Assembly: GCA_021781835.1 (NCBI GenBank)
Contig: JAJXWD010000002.1
Span: 85,288 to 145,134, forward strand
Length of the DNA: 59,847 nucleotides
Source: Pseudomonadota bacterium
GTDB lineage: Bacteria; Pseudomonadota; Alphaproteobacteria; Acetobacterales; Acetobacteraceae
Direction of reading: 5' to 3'
Shown piece after piece: positions 34,892 through 44,025 of the stretch. Each line of letters starts with the position of its first letter. Position 1 is the first letter of the stretch. The notes below the pieces were generated by a model. The model worked only from the letters and a program-made list of their open reading frames with translations, did not search any database and was not told the DNA's origin. A program made the position numbers and the translations under genes.

Positions 34892-35433
34892 GGGATCGTC
34901 GCCGTGGTGGCGGGGAGCGTGCTGGCAAGCCCGAGGGCCACATCGTCCAGGGCCAAAACATAATCGGCAATTGCCACGGCCAGGCTTTTGAACTGCGCCT
35001 CGGTAAACGTGTGCGGCGCGCCGGTCGCATCAACCCATTGAATGGTGGTCGCGTTGTTTGGGAAAGCCCCGTTGACTTGCAGGTAAACCGACACGCGATT
35101 GAGCCGGGCCTGCGCCGCTTCGTTGCAGGCATATGTCGCGCTGAGCGCGGGCGTGCCGCTGCTGGTGATAGCGAGCCCCGCGTTGAGCGCGGCCTGCGCC
35201 TGCTGCGCGAGCGTGGGGGCGGCCGCCGAAAGGGATATTTCGGTAAAAACGCCATTCACCATGCCCCAAACTCCCACAAAACGCGCACCCTCATCCGTGG
35301 CCGTTAATTGATAGAGAGCCAAAGTTGGACCTGTGGCGGGAAGCGCTTTAAAATTCGGCGTTTCTGTGTCGAAATACCCCTCCACCATTTGCGGTGAGGC
35401 GACGGAAGGATTGTATTGCGCATAGACAGTCAT
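34888..35433 (-). CDS. DUF4376-type tail-fibre accessory protein
   Basis: The 181-residue product begins MTVYAQYNPSVASPQMVEGY. Its C-terminal half (SATYACNEAAQARLNRVSVY through HTFTEAQFKSLAVAIADYVL) matches the DUF4376 pattern found in tail-fibre assembly and fibre-associated phage proteins. It starts one base after the fibre gene and is probably a chaperone or a fibre tip component. The open frame has an earlier start at 35457 that lies inside the fibre gene. Confidence 0.7.
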   Translation of the reverse strand: MTVYAQYNPSVASPQMVEGYFDTETPNFKALPATGPTLALYQLTATDEGARFVGVWGMVNGVFTEISLSAAAPTLAQQAQAALNAGLAITSSGTPALSATYACNEAAQARLNRVSVYLQVNGAFPNNATTIQWVDATGAPHTFTEAQFKSLAVAIADYVLALDDVALGLASTLPATTATIP

Positions 35434-35434
35434 T

Positions 35435-36670
35435 TCAGTAGCCCTCCGCTTCCACATAGAACGCGACCAAAGTGCCGCCTAACGTAGTATTGTGCACAAC
35501 CAACTCAACTGAGTTAAGGGTCGGCAACGACACCAAATCAACTATCCCAACATTCGCTGTTCCGGTCTGCCCAGTAGCAATCGACAAGTTAAAGCAGCGC
35601 ATGCCCGTAACACCCACTCCAAACGCCGTTGGAAACGTCCACGTTACATTTGTGGAGTCTACCAACTGGATCACCGCCCAATTCACCAAGCGACCGTCTG
35701 GAAGCGTGCGCGTGCCGCTGCATGATACAGTTCCCGCCGCCGCCGTAGCTGCGGGCAAAACCCACGCCGTAGAGCCAGTTTTCTTAAACTGCCCCAGCGC
35801 CACTGCATGATTGCTGGCTATCGCGTTGGCAACGATCTCCTGGCCGATGGTGCGGGCGCGCCAGCCATTGCCATCCCACACAGCCTCGAACGCAGCCCCA
35901 TATGCATCAGCCAGCACCACGCTATAAATTTCCGAGCCGTCCGGCATCCAGAAGGCGGGCTGCCCCGACGATACGGCACTGGCCACCGTTACCGGCGCCG
36001 CGCCCGAGCCTAGCACCGTCACCCTCTGCCCAGGGACTTTCCCCGCCCCCAGCGTAACCGTAATGGCAGAGCCATTGGCGCACGACACGACAGTCTCGTA
36101 AGCGGTGGGGGAAACCGTCGCGCTCGCGGTGATGTTTGTGCGCGACACATCGAAGTCAAACAGCTTCGTATTAACCGCCTGGAACGCCACGCCGTTATAA
36201 ACCGCAAGGACCGACTGCCCCGCGACAATCTCGCCGCCCGTGAAAGCCGCGCCCGCAACATTCAGGAGCGATTTCACGCCAAGCCCCGCATAATTAAGCG
36301 TGCAGGCGCCAGCATTCGGCCCGGCATTGGCGAAAAACGCCACGCGCATCCCATTGGTCAGCGTGGCGGGCGCGTTCGTTGCCGCCACTACATAGGCGCC
36401 GGCCGTGCCACTGTCCGTCCCAAAGGTCAGCGCGCCGCTCTGCAACGCCTGCAGAAGCTGGCCATCGTTTGATTTATTCTGAGCGATTCCAGCGGCGGCC
36501 AGGATTGCCGAAAATTCGTCCTGGAGCATATTCATCCAGTCTGGATCCACGATGGTGGCCGGCGTGGAAGTTGCCGGATTGCCGCCGGTGAAATATCCCC
36601 CGACATTGGGCCCCGTGGCGCCGCGCGTCGGCTTGGTGGTGGTCGCGGTCGAATTGTCGATCTGGTACAT
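35435..36670 (-). CDS. Phage tail fibre protein
   Basis: The 411-residue product starts with the baseplate-attachment type N-terminus (YQIDNSTATTTKPTRG, then DPDWMNMLQDEFSAILAAAG). It has a beta-rich middle and a C-terminal domain like phage gp53/collar-type fibre tips (TLPDGRLVNWAVIQLVDSTN, then EVVVHN-like VELVVHNTTLGGTLVAFYVE). It should decide host binding. It lies directly after the gp48-like baseplate gene. Confidence 0.85.
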   Translation of the reverse strand: MYQIDNSTATTTKPTRGATGPNVGGYFTGGNPATSTPATIVDPDWMNMLQDEFSAILAAAGIAQNKSNDGQLLQALQSGALTFGTDSGTAGAYVVAATNAPATLTNGMRVAFFANAGPNAGACTLNYAGLGVKSLLNVAGAAFTGGEIVAGQSVLAVYNGVAFQAVNTKLFDFDVSRTNITASATVSPTAYETVVSCANGSAITVTLGAGKVPGQRVTVLGSGAAPVTVASAVSSGQPAFWMPDGSEIYSVVLADAYGAAFEAVWDGNGWRARTIGQEIVANAIASNHAVALGQFKKTGSTAWVLPAATAAAGTVSCSGTRTLPDGRLVNWAVIQLVDSTNVTWTFPTAFGVGVTGMRCFNLSIATGQTGTANVGIVDLVSLPTLNSVELVVHNTTLGGTLVAFYVEAEGY

Positions 36671-36676
36671 CTTACC

Positions 36677-37273
36677 TCACGAATAGCTGAAAATGAGCGT
36701 GGTATGGGCGGGCGCCACGCGCTGGAGCTCGAACTGGAGGATATTCGTGCCCCAGCTCGCGAGCGGTTCGCCCACGGCATCGCCGACTGCGAAATATGAG
36801 AGTGTCACCTGAGGCGCGTTGATCTGCCACGCGCTCGCCCAAGCCACGTCATAAAGCGGCTGGCCAACCGCATCGCGCCCGACGCGAAATGGCGCAAACC
36901 GGGTGATGGTGATGGCGTAGCCCAGGGTGGCGGCATATCGGATATAAAACCCCATCGACATATTGCCGCCGCGCGCCGTGAGCCGGGCTACCACCTGCGC
37001 CTGGCGCTGCGAGATCAGATCCCCCTCACCGATCACCGGATCAGGAAGGCCTAGAGTCGATTCCCATTCGGGCAGCAGATTAACCGCCGTCGAGGGGAAC
37101 GCATCGACCAACAGCGCGTTCGCCGCTGCGGTGCTTCGCTCATAGGTCGGCGCAAGCGCATCAAGCGCCGCGGTCTGGACCGCATCTTCGTCTCGCGGCC
37201 ACACGGCGCCGCGCGGCATGAGCGCCTGCGTGGCGGTGCGGAAGTTCTGCGCCGTGAGCGCCAGTGCCATCAT
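36677..37273 (-). CDS. Mu gp48-like baseplate protein (YmfQ/DUF2313)
   Basis: This 198-residue tail-tip protein starts with the family stretch NFRTATQALMPRGAVWPRDE and contains LLPEWESTLGLPDP, matching YmfQ/gp48. Such proteins connect baseplate J to the fibres. It overlaps the gp47/J gene by four bases (ATGA). Confidence 0.88.
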   Translation of the reverse strand: MMALALTAQNFRTATQALMPRGAVWPRDEDAVQTAALDALAPTYERSTAAANALLVDAFPSTAVNLLPEWESTLGLPDPVIGEGDLISQRQAQVVARLTARGGNMSMGFYIRYAATLGYAITITRFAPFRVGRDAVGQPLYDVAWASAWQINAPQVTLSYFAVGDAVGEPLASWGTNILQFELQRVAPAHTTLIFSYS

Positions 37274-38421
37274 GTCGCGAACGTCGTCGTGCCGAGCACG
37301 AACAACTCCCCTGGCGCCGGCGTGAGCGGCCCGCTGGGACCGGTGACCGCGAAGCCTGATAGGCCGACCGAATTGATGGCGGCATACCAGGCGCTTGGGT
37401 CAAGTGCGGGCCATTGCGCACCCGTCGCGGGATCCACAGATCCACCCACCTGGGCGGACTGCAAGAACATGTCCGTGAGCGCCGCCTCTATCGCCGCTTG
37501 ATTGGCGGCCGTGTTACCGGTGCCCAAATTGGCGACGGTGAAATTGACCGGCGTTTTGACCGGGGCGCAGGAATATACCAGCGCATCTACCGGCTGGGTC
37601 GCATAGATCGCGTTGGCCACTGTCAGCTGATCGCCGGTCGCGGACGCGTCGCGCGTTTCATTTGCCGCCACGCCATTGGCGCCCTGAGGAAAGCCGCCAA
37701 AGGCCGCTTCGGTGGTATCGAACATCGTGTAGACCACCACCGTACCGGGCCCCTGCCCTTGCGGCGTCACCCATGCGCGCGTCACGCCCCCAACGGCCAA
37801 GGCCCACTCGATATAGTCGCTCCGGTCGCCTCCTTGGGGCGGCGCAGCATATTGTTCAAGCACCCGCGTGCGGTAGTGATCAGGGCTTTCCTGATCCGCC
37901 CCGCCGGTAAATCCGAGCGCAGCCACCACGCCGGATGTGGTGATGCCCGCAATGGGTGTGGAAAGCTTGATCACCGTCCCGGCGTCCGCATTGCCGGCGC
38001 TCCCGGCCACTACCGCCGTCATGGGCACATTAACGGAGGTCGCGCCGGCAGCGATGGAGACTGCGGCCGTGGAAAGATATGCCGTGCCATTGGACAGCGC
38101 GAATTGAGTGCCGCCCGGGATCGGTGTGCCGGCCAGGCCCGACATGGTCGCGTATCCGCTCGCAAAGGTGGCATCCTCTTGCGGGACGCCGATCAGATTA
38201 CCCCACCCGGTCAGATATTCGTCAGCCGCCGACCAGGGGACGGCCTGCTCGGAGATCCAGTCCAGATAGCCGTAATGCAGATATGCCAAGCCAGCCTGCA
38301 CCCACGACAGCACGCGCATGACCGAAAAGCGCAGGAAGCCGTCGGCGCCGAGTGGGGACGTGTTGACGTCCTGCATGGCCTGGTTGCGCAGTTGCGTCAG
38401 TGTGGGCCGGGCAAACGGCAT
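37270..38421 (-). CDS. Baseplate J (gp47) family protein
   Basis: The 383-residue baseplate wedge protein begins MPFARPTLTQLRNQAMQDVN and contains GTPIPGGTQFALSNGTAYLS and YRTRVLEQYAAPPQGGDRSD, the family core. It is preceded by copy E of the two-hairpin ribosome-site element, which places GGAG six bases before the ATG. In contractile phages J forms the baseplate ring with gp46 and gp48. Confidence 0.92.
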   Translation of the reverse strand: MPFARPTLTQLRNQAMQDVNTSPLGADGFLRFSVMRVLSWVQAGLAYLHYGYLDWISEQAVPWSAADEYLTGWGNLIGVPQEDATFASGYATMSGLAGTPIPGGTQFALSNGTAYLSTAAVSIAAGATSVNVPMTAVVAGSAGNADAGTVIKLSTPIAGITTSGVVAALGFTGGADQESPDHYRTRVLEQYAAPPQGGDRSDYIEWALAVGGVTRAWVTPQGQGPGTVVVYTMFDTTEAAFGGFPQGANGVAANETRDASATGDQLTVANAIYATQPVDALVYSCAPVKTPVNFTVANLGTGNTAANQAAIEAALTDMFLQSAQVGGSVDPATGAQWPALDPSAWYAAINSVGLSGFAVTGPSGPLTPAPGELFVLGTTTFAT

Positions 38422-38424
38422 TGG

Positions 38425-38463
38425 CGCTCCATCTCAGGGACGCGGCGCCATCGCGGCGCTGCA
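38425..38463 (-). repeat. Two-hairpin ribosome-site element, copy E (before baseplate J)
   Basis: The most diverged copy of a five-copy family. On the mRNA strand a stem GCGCC/GGCGC with a 5-base loop is followed by GTCCCTGAGATGGAGCG, which carries the conserved GATGGAG and the GGAG ribosome site. It fills the whole gap between the gp46 stop and the J start. Confidence 0.7.
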
Positions 38464-38919
38464 TCAGGTTAAAACGCCGCTCCAGGCCCACTGATATTGG
38501 AAATTCGCCAAGGTCCCGTCGGGTTTGGTGACGGTCACGGCAATCCCCAGGCGGCCCGGAGCGGGATAGGACGTCTGCACGTCCACTTGCTTGGCTACAC
38601 CGTCGCTTACAAGGGGAGCAAGCGCCTCCTGACAAATGTCCCGGGCATCGCGCAGCAGCTGGGTGACGTCAGAGATCGACCGGCGCGCGAGCGTCCATAG
38701 ACGCGACCCGATGGGCAGAGCCTCGTAAGTATCGGCCCACCAGCCACGGTGATCTGTGGTTCCGTCCGGGGGGGCGGTATCAGCCGGCAAAACCCGATCG
38801 GTGAACAGGCAGATGAGCACCGAGGTCTCAAGGTCGCCGCCGGTGGCTACCTGCCCGCTCTCGACGGTCCAGTCGCCACGAAAATTGATCGGATCCCACG
38901 TAATAGTAATATCTGGCAT
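38464..38919 (-). CDS. Mu gp46-like baseplate protein
   Basis: The 151-residue product has the gp46 family pattern: DLETSVLICLFTDRVLPAD, then DHRGWWADTYEALPIGSRLW and LTPLVSDGVAKQ-like ALAPLVSDGVAKQVDVQ. It is a small wedge component of the baseplate. It overlaps the spike gene by one base. Confidence 0.9.
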   Translation of the reverse strand: MPDITITWDPINFRGDWTVESGQVATGGDLETSVLICLFTDRVLPADTAPPDGTTDHRGWWADTYEALPIGSRLWTLARRSISDVTQLLRDARDICQEALAPLVSDGVAKQVDVQTSYPAPGRLGIAVTVTKPDGTLANFQYQWAWSGVLT

Positions 38920-39431
38920 TATCCTGTTGGTGTCCCTGTTGTGCCGCCTTGAGGATCCGCATGAATATGCTGACTCACCGAATGTGTGCTTTCAGCATAG
39001 ACTTCGCCGGTAGCTGTAAGTTTTCCGTTTAGCACCACATCCCCATTTATGGTGATCGGAGAGCCGTTCCCGTTGATCATAATCCCCGATGAGGCAAGCA
39101 CGATCGAGCGTCCCTGATTGTCGAAGATCGCCGTCTCACCGGGCTGGAGCGTCAGACGATACCGGCGGTCGTTGGACGCGACCGCGACGCCCTTAGTTTT
39201 GTCACCGTCCAAGAATGCCACGGCATAATCGCAGCCGGGCAGCGTGGCGCTGGCAAATCCGTAGAGTTGCATCGATGGGACACCATCTCGGATCTCGGGG
39301 CCGCCATTGGCTGTGCCGGGAAATTTGACCTGCACGCTGGCCGTCGGGCCTTCCTGGCTGGAGGTGGTCGCGCGCCCGACGCTGAACACCGATTTCAGCC
39401 GGTTCGAAAGCGCGCGCAGCTGCTCCCACAT
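38919..39431 (-). CDS. Baseplate spike protein V (Mu gp45 family)
   Basis: This 170-residue protein is the membrane-piercing spike. It has the OB-fold N-terminus with TASVQVKFPGTANGGPEIRD and VPSMQLYGFASATLPGCDYA. A repeat-rich beta-helix stalk (SIVLASSGIMINGNGSPITI) leads to a tip with HIHADPQGG, the HxH iron-binding motif known from gpV-type spikes. Confidence 0.9.
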   Translation of the reverse strand: MWEQLRALSNRLKSVFSVGRATTSSQEGPTASVQVKFPGTANGGPEIRDGVPSMQLYGFASATLPGCDYAVAFLDGDKTKGVAVASNDRRYRLTLQPGETAIFDNQGRSIVLASSGIMINGNGSPITINGDVVLNGKLTATGEVYAESTHSVSQHIHADPQGGTTGTPTG

Positions 39432-40597
39432 TATTGCGCCCCCCCGACCGGGTTTTGGGCCTGGTAAACGTCGGAGGCATACGGCTGGAGGATAATCGGC
39501 TCGGGAAAATATGCCTGGGGGGGCATCAGCACCACATCGGCATGGGTGCCCGCTTCATCGCGCCGATAAGTGACCTCACCGATCAACCAGTTGGCATCCG
39601 TCAACTTCAAGGAGGGCAGATTGATCGGGGCCAGGGTGTTCTTGGTCCAGAGCGTGCCCGCGCTGTCAAACCACCCGTCGCAGGTCACGCGCACGGCCTG
39701 GCTACGGCCAATGCGCCGCGCGACCTCCCAGGCGCAGCGCTGCTTGGCTACGGAGTATTCGCTGCCCCCCTGTTCGGAGACAAAAATCATCGGCCGATAA
39801 CGAGGCACGCCGGGGTCGACGGACAAGGCGCCCTGCACCAAGTCCGCGCTCACGGCGCCGGCATCAGCAGGATCGCCCGGCTCCGTGTAAAGGGTGGCTG
39901 TGGTGAGCAGCACTGCCTCGACGGTTGAGAACCGATCATCCATCGAATAGGTGGTCTGCGCCTGCTCGACATTCACGCCCTGCGAAAATCCGCTGGCCAT
40001 CTCCAGCGATCCCGCCCGGGTGAGGATAAGATCACCAGCGTGGTCATCGTAGGCGAGGAGGGCAGCATAGCGCGCCACGCGTTCGATGATCTCGAACGCA
40101 GTCTCGGTGAGGATCACGTCGAATTGCGGCACCAGCGTGCTGCCGATGTCGCCGATCGCATAGACGTTGATACCGAAAGGCGCGGCGAGCTTCTGCGCCA
40201 ATGATAAAGGTGTGCTGTTGTTAAGCTGGAATGTCGAGAATTCCGCCGAGCAATCCACGAGATCTGCGCATTTCGACCGGCCGATTACCGTCAGGGTGTG
40301 ATTATTGCCGGAGATCATATATTTGACCCGGTCGACGTACCCGCTCAGCACCGTCTGGGTGCCGATCAGGATGATGCACTCCATCCCCGGCTCGATTTTG
40401 GCGACGCCAGCCGATTCGGGATAGCTGTCCGTGCCCTCGAGCTCAAAATCCGCCGGGCAGCGCTCAATGCCGGTGGTGATGCGCACGCGGCTCCAGCCGG
40501 TATAGCCCGACCAGTCAGCGGTCGGCTCGCCGCCAGGCCGCACGGCAATCGTGACGGTGCTGTCGGGGGTGACGGGCTGTAGAGTGGAGCCGCTCAT
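39431..40597 (-). CDS. Tail hub protein (Mu gp44/gpP, P2 gpD-like)
   Basis: This 388-residue protein forms the hub that holds the spike. Family features are the N-terminal TADWSGYTGWSRVRITTGIE, GYVDRVKYMISGNNHTLTVI, GRSKCADLVDCSA and WEVARRIGRSQAVRVTCDGW. It overlaps both neighbours by one to four bases. Confidence 0.9.
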   Translation of the reverse strand: MSGSTLQPVTPDSTVTIAVRPGGEPTADWSGYTGWSRVRITTGIERCPADFELEGTDSYPESAGVAKIEPGMECIILIGTQTVLSGYVDRVKYMISGNNHTLTVIGRSKCADLVDCSAEFSTFQLNNSTPLSLAQKLAAPFGINVYAIGDIGSTLVPQFDVILTETAFEIIERVARYAALLAYDDHAGDLILTRAGSLEMASGFSQGVNVEQAQTTYSMDDRFSTVEAVLLTTATLYTEPGDPADAGAVSADLVQGALSVDPGVPRYRPMIFVSEQGGSEYSVAKQRCAWEVARRIGRSQAVRVTCDGWFDSAGTLWTKNTLAPINLPSLKLTDANWLIGEVTYRRDEAGTHADVVLMPPQAYFPEPIILQPYASDVYQAQNPVGGAQ

Positions 40598-42039
40598 GCC
40601 GAAAGGGCCTCAAAGCTGGTGGGCATAAAAGCCGGGTGCGCAGGGTTTGCGCGGGCTATGAGCTGATCTGAGCGCGTGGCGTCCTGATAGAGGAGATATG
40701 CGACCGCCAGCGCCGGCAGGGGCGCCCCCGTGGTCACGGTCTCGATCGAGGGCAACGCGGCGCCACGCACGATCAGGTCTGTGGCGACCGCCGCGCGCAA
40801 AGCTCGGAAAGCCGAATAGGTGCCATCTTGGCCCGCATCGGCAGCGACGGTAATCTCGGCATCGAAGAGCGGGATGACGGCATCCAACAGCGCCATGGCT
40901 TCCGTCGACGAGGTCGGCGTGTACGCCTCACACGCGCCCGCCAGCGCCGCGAGCGCGCTCCGGCGCAGCAGCTGGGCCGTCGCATCCTGGGCATTGGCCC
41001 CGGCCTGCCCGAGCGTCGAGGTGGCGGCCGGAATGGTGGGGGAAAACGCCTGCAGCGCCGTCAACATGCGCACCTGGTCGGCGGGGCTTTGGGCGATGGC
41101 CGCGACGGCATCGAGCAGTGTCTGAGCCTCTCCGGCGAAGCTGCTGGCCGTGGCCACCGTCATGCTCTCACCGGCGGCAGAAAGCCCGGAGGCGGCCGCT
41201 AAAACGGCCGTCCGCGCCGTGATTTGTGCGGCGAGCAGGGAGGAGACCGTGGCCGTATTAGGCGCCGGCGCCGCCGGGCTGCCCACGCCAAAATACCGCC
41301 CGAACCCCCCCACCAGCCCGGTGATGGAATTATAGGCCGCCGAGGCATCACCGATCACGCTGCTCACGACGCCCTCAAACTCGGTGACCGTGGAGGTCAC
41401 TTTCGCGAGGGCCGATTCACCATAGGCCAGCGGTCCAGCGATGTATGTTTGGAAATCCGCCTCCACCGCCGACACGGCGCTGGTGATGGCGCTGAGGATG
41501 CCCTTCTTGGTCTGAGCCACAGCCGTCGGCATGATGCTGCCCGCCGTCTCCAGCGCCGTGAACTGCAGCTCTACCACCCGCCCGCGCTCGGCGCGCTCGA
41601 CCATGGCGAAATCGACGATCGAGACTTTTTTCGAGCCCAGTGAGGGATGGACCAAAATCCCCGGCCCGGCCGTCTCTACCGCGGCCTTAAGCTTGTCGCG
41701 CTGGCTGTAAACATCATCGCCCACGATGAAGCCGGAAAAGCTGTAGGCGCGCGTTCCGAGGCCGATATCTTCGACCCAGATTTCATCTCGGTAGGGGTAG
41801 ATATGTGGCGCAGTGCGGCGTCCGGTTTTATGGGTCGCCTGTGTCACCGCGAACGGCACGCCACGAAAGCTCGCCGCCTGCAACGACGCCGCCCAGATGC
41901 CGAGTCCCTGCTTGGCCCCGTAGCCGCCCGTGGCGAGAGATTCGATGCTCGATGCAGCATTTCCGAGAGACGATGCAGCGCCGGAAAGAGCGGAAACCGT
42001 GCTGCCGACGGCCCCCACTGCATTCAGGAGGCCGCTCAT
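40594..42039 (-). CDS. DNA circularisation N-terminal domain protein (Mu gp43-like)
   Basis: The 481-residue product has the DNA_circ_N domain (residues about 50-140: LQAASFRGVPFAVTQATHKT, APHIYPYRDEIWVEDIGLGT, then GDDVYSQRDKLKAAVETAGP). In Mu this protein sits in the tail end and its name comes from genome circularisation in early work. The rest is an alanine-rich helical region. It overlaps the tape measure gene by four bases. Confidence 0.88.
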   Translation of the reverse strand: MSGLLNAVGAVGSTVSALSGAASSLGNAASSIESLATGGYGAKQGLGIWAASLQAASFRGVPFAVTQATHKTGRRTAPHIYPYRDEIWVEDIGLGTRAYSFSGFIVGDDVYSQRDKLKAAVETAGPGILVHPSLGSKKVSIVDFAMVERAERGRVVELQFTALETAGSIMPTAVAQTKKGILSAITSAVSAVEADFQTYIAGPLAYGESALAKVTSTVTEFEGVVSSVIGDASAAYNSITGLVGGFGRYFGVGSPAAPAPNTATVSSLLAAQITARTAVLAAASGLSAAGESMTVATASSFAGEAQTLLDAVAAIAQSPADQVRMLTALQAFSPTIPAATSTLGQAGANAQDATAQLLRRSALAALAGACEAYTPTSSTEAMALLDAVIPLFDAEITVAADAGQDGTYSAFRALRAAVATDLIVRGAALPSIETVTTGAPLPALAVAYLLYQDATRSDQLIARANPAHPAFMPTSFEALSA

Positions 42040-43853
42040 ATCCCACCCCCGGCCATGGCCCGGCTGATCTTCACGGCCCCCTGAGAGACGGATGGCGAGC
42101 TGGCACTGACCACCACCGATGAGCCGGGCGGCGCGTTGTTGTGGTTCACATCCACGGTGATCTGCACGGCCTGGGCGGCGGCGTTGCTGGCAATCGTCGG
42201 ATCGAGCGTGGCGCCCGTCTCTTCCTGGGCCATGGCCGACAGCACCTTGCGAAGGTTGCTCGCGTTGGTGAGGTCGAGCGGAGCGTCGGCGCCAATCCCG
42301 GTCATGCCGGTCACGGCCTTAAGATAGGCTGGATCGTCATTGCCATCGCTTGCCGGCGCCCAGCCCCATTTGGGATCGGTGATCAGCGCGCGCAGGGTGT
42401 GCAGACCGTGCACGGTGTTATCACGCACAAGCTGCTGGGCGCCGGCGGTGGCGCCGGCCTGCATGGTGGCATATTTACCGAATGGCCCGTCTGCTCCCAC
42501 GGTCCCCGCCATGCCGGCGGTTTTGAGGTTCAGAGGGTTATTGTCGCGCAGGCCGCGCGCGGTGCCGAACGCGGGCGGCGCATTTGGGCCCGTGATGCCG
42601 TACCGGCCGTACCGGCCGAGCGTGCCCTGATTTACCGGGTCGGGGTCCGGCGTATTCATCATGTAGAGCATGCCACCCGCCACAAGGCCCCCGCCGAGCA
42701 TTGTCGCGGCGCCTGCCGCCGTTCCTACCAAACCGGCCGCCCCGGCGCCGGTCGAAATGCCGGTCGCCGCCATGAGCGACACCACCCGCACGAGCGCCGC
42801 CGTGACGGTCAGGATCGGTGCCATCATTGAGGCGAGCCACGCCGCCCCCATGAAAATGGCCAGATCCCGGGCGGCCTTCTGCCAGCCGCCGAATTCGTGC
42901 ACGGCACTTTGCACTTCCGGCGCGACCTTCTCCACCCATCCCACCAGACTTTTGACCGCCCCCACAATGCCGGTGGCGATCCAGGCGCGGTTGCGGGCGA
43001 TCCAATTCGCCATGTTGGTGAGCAGCGGGCCGAGATAGGGCGCGAGCTTCTCAGCGACGGAATAGCCGAGCCCCTCCACGGCCAGCGTCAGGCTGGTCTG
43101 GGCGATGCGGAGATTGTTCGCCGCCGTGACGCCTGCGGCGTTCACCACGCCATATTTTTTGGCCTCGGCCTCATATTCGGCCATCCCCTTCGATCCCAGG
43201 CGCAGGAACGGCAGCATATCTTCCGCCGCGCCCCCGAAAAGAGCAGTGGCTACCGCGGCCTGGCCGAAGGGATTCTGAATCGCGGCAATTTTATCTGCCA
43301 ATTGCGGCATCGCCGCATTTAAATTGTGCGACATTTTAACGATGTCGCTCATTTTGAAGCCAAGGTACTGAAATGTTGCAACAGTTTGCGGCGATCTTCC
43401 GCCGATGGCATTCCATAAGTTTTGGCCCAGCGTCTGCATGCCCTGGGCCATCGCGGCGCCGGACGTGCCAGCCAGACGGGCGGAATTTTGCCATGTCTGG
43501 AGCGCCGAGGCAGACATGCCGATGCGCTGGCCGGTAAAGCTGAGTTGCGATCCGAAGCCGGCGAATTTGGTAGTGAGCGCCACAAGCCCGGCAATCGATG
43601 CCGCGCTAGTGATAGCGCTCAAAGGCTCCACGATACGCGCCACGTTGTGGAAGACCTTGCCGGAGGCAGCGCCAAGATTGCGAAATCCTTCAGACATGCG
43701 CGTGAGGCCCGATGCATCCGATAAGCGCTTGAACGACTTCTGCACGCGCTCAACGGGCGCGGCCATTGCGGCAATCCGTTTGTTGATCGCCTCGAGGTGC
43801 TCGCTGACCTGGTCAACGGCAGTGATCGTAAGGCTGAGTTTACCGCCGGCCAT
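42036..43853 (-). CDS. Tail tape measure protein with lytic P5-like domain
   Basis: The 605-residue product has the classic long hydrophobic-helical region of tape measures (about 60-400) with several transmembrane-like segments. Near the C-terminus (about 433-550) lies a domain starting RGLRDNNPLNLK, with GPFGKYATMQAGATAGAQ, ITDPKWGWAPASDGNDDPAY and YLKAVTGMTGIG. This is the phage muramidase-like domain of the P5/RNNNPGN type, for local wall lysis during injection. The ATG at 43853 (MAGGKLSLTITAVDQ) is the start; the frame upstream lies inside the chaperone gene. It is short for a contractile tail, indicating a short tail tube. Confidence 0.88.
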   Translation of the reverse strand: MAGGKLSLTITAVDQVSEHLEAINKRIAAMAAPVERVQKSFKRLSDASGLTRMSEGFRNLGAASGKVFHNVARIVEPLSAITSAASIAGLVALTTKFAGFGSQLSFTGQRIGMSASALQTWQNSARLAGTSGAAMAQGMQTLGQNLWNAIGGRSPQTVATFQYLGFKMSDIVKMSHNLNAAMPQLADKIAAIQNPFGQAAVATALFGGAAEDMLPFLRLGSKGMAEYEAEAKKYGVVNAAGVTAANNLRIAQTSLTLAVEGLGYSVAEKLAPYLGPLLTNMANWIARNRAWIATGIVGAVKSLVGWVEKVAPEVQSAVHEFGGWQKAARDLAIFMGAAWLASMMAPILTVTAALVRVVSLMAATGISTGAGAAGLVGTAAGAATMLGGGLVAGGMLYMMNTPDPDPVNQGTLGRYGRYGITGPNAPPAFGTARGLRDNNPLNLKTAGMAGTVGADGPFGKYATMQAGATAGAQQLVRDNTVHGLHTLRALITDPKWGWAPASDGNDDPAYLKAVTGMTGIGADAPLDLTNASNLRKVLSAMAQEETGATLDPTIASNAAAQAVQITVDVNHNNAPPGSSVVVSASSPSVSQGAVKISRAMAGGGI

Positions 43854-44025
43854 TATTACCTGCCTTTGCCAAGGCCGCCGCATGGTCGGCCCATTCGTAC
43901 AATTCTTCGACCGTCAGATCCTCGACCTCACTTTTCGACCACCCGAAAAAGCGCGCCACCGAGGCCATCAGGCGTCTAAAGTCGCCTCCTCTTTCAGAGG
44001 CTTCGGCATAAAACCCAGCAGCCAT
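43840..44025 (-). CDS. GpE-like tail chaperone extension, read by frameshift or coupling
   Basis: This 61-codon frame overlaps the 100-residue chaperone in the -1 frame. Its C-terminal 42 residues (ASVARFFGWSKSEVEDLTVE, then ELYEWADHAA) match the GpE family of P2. Two routes exist. A slip at GGGTTTT (44016-44010) would fuse 87 residues of the upstream protein to 56 residues of this one, giving 143. Alternatively the ATG at 43968 overlaps the upstream stop (TGATG) and gives the 42-residue GpE alone. Confidence 0.85.
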   Translation of the reverse strand: MAAGFYAEASERGGDFRRLMASVARFFGWSKSEVEDLTVEELYEWADHAAALAKAGNNGRR

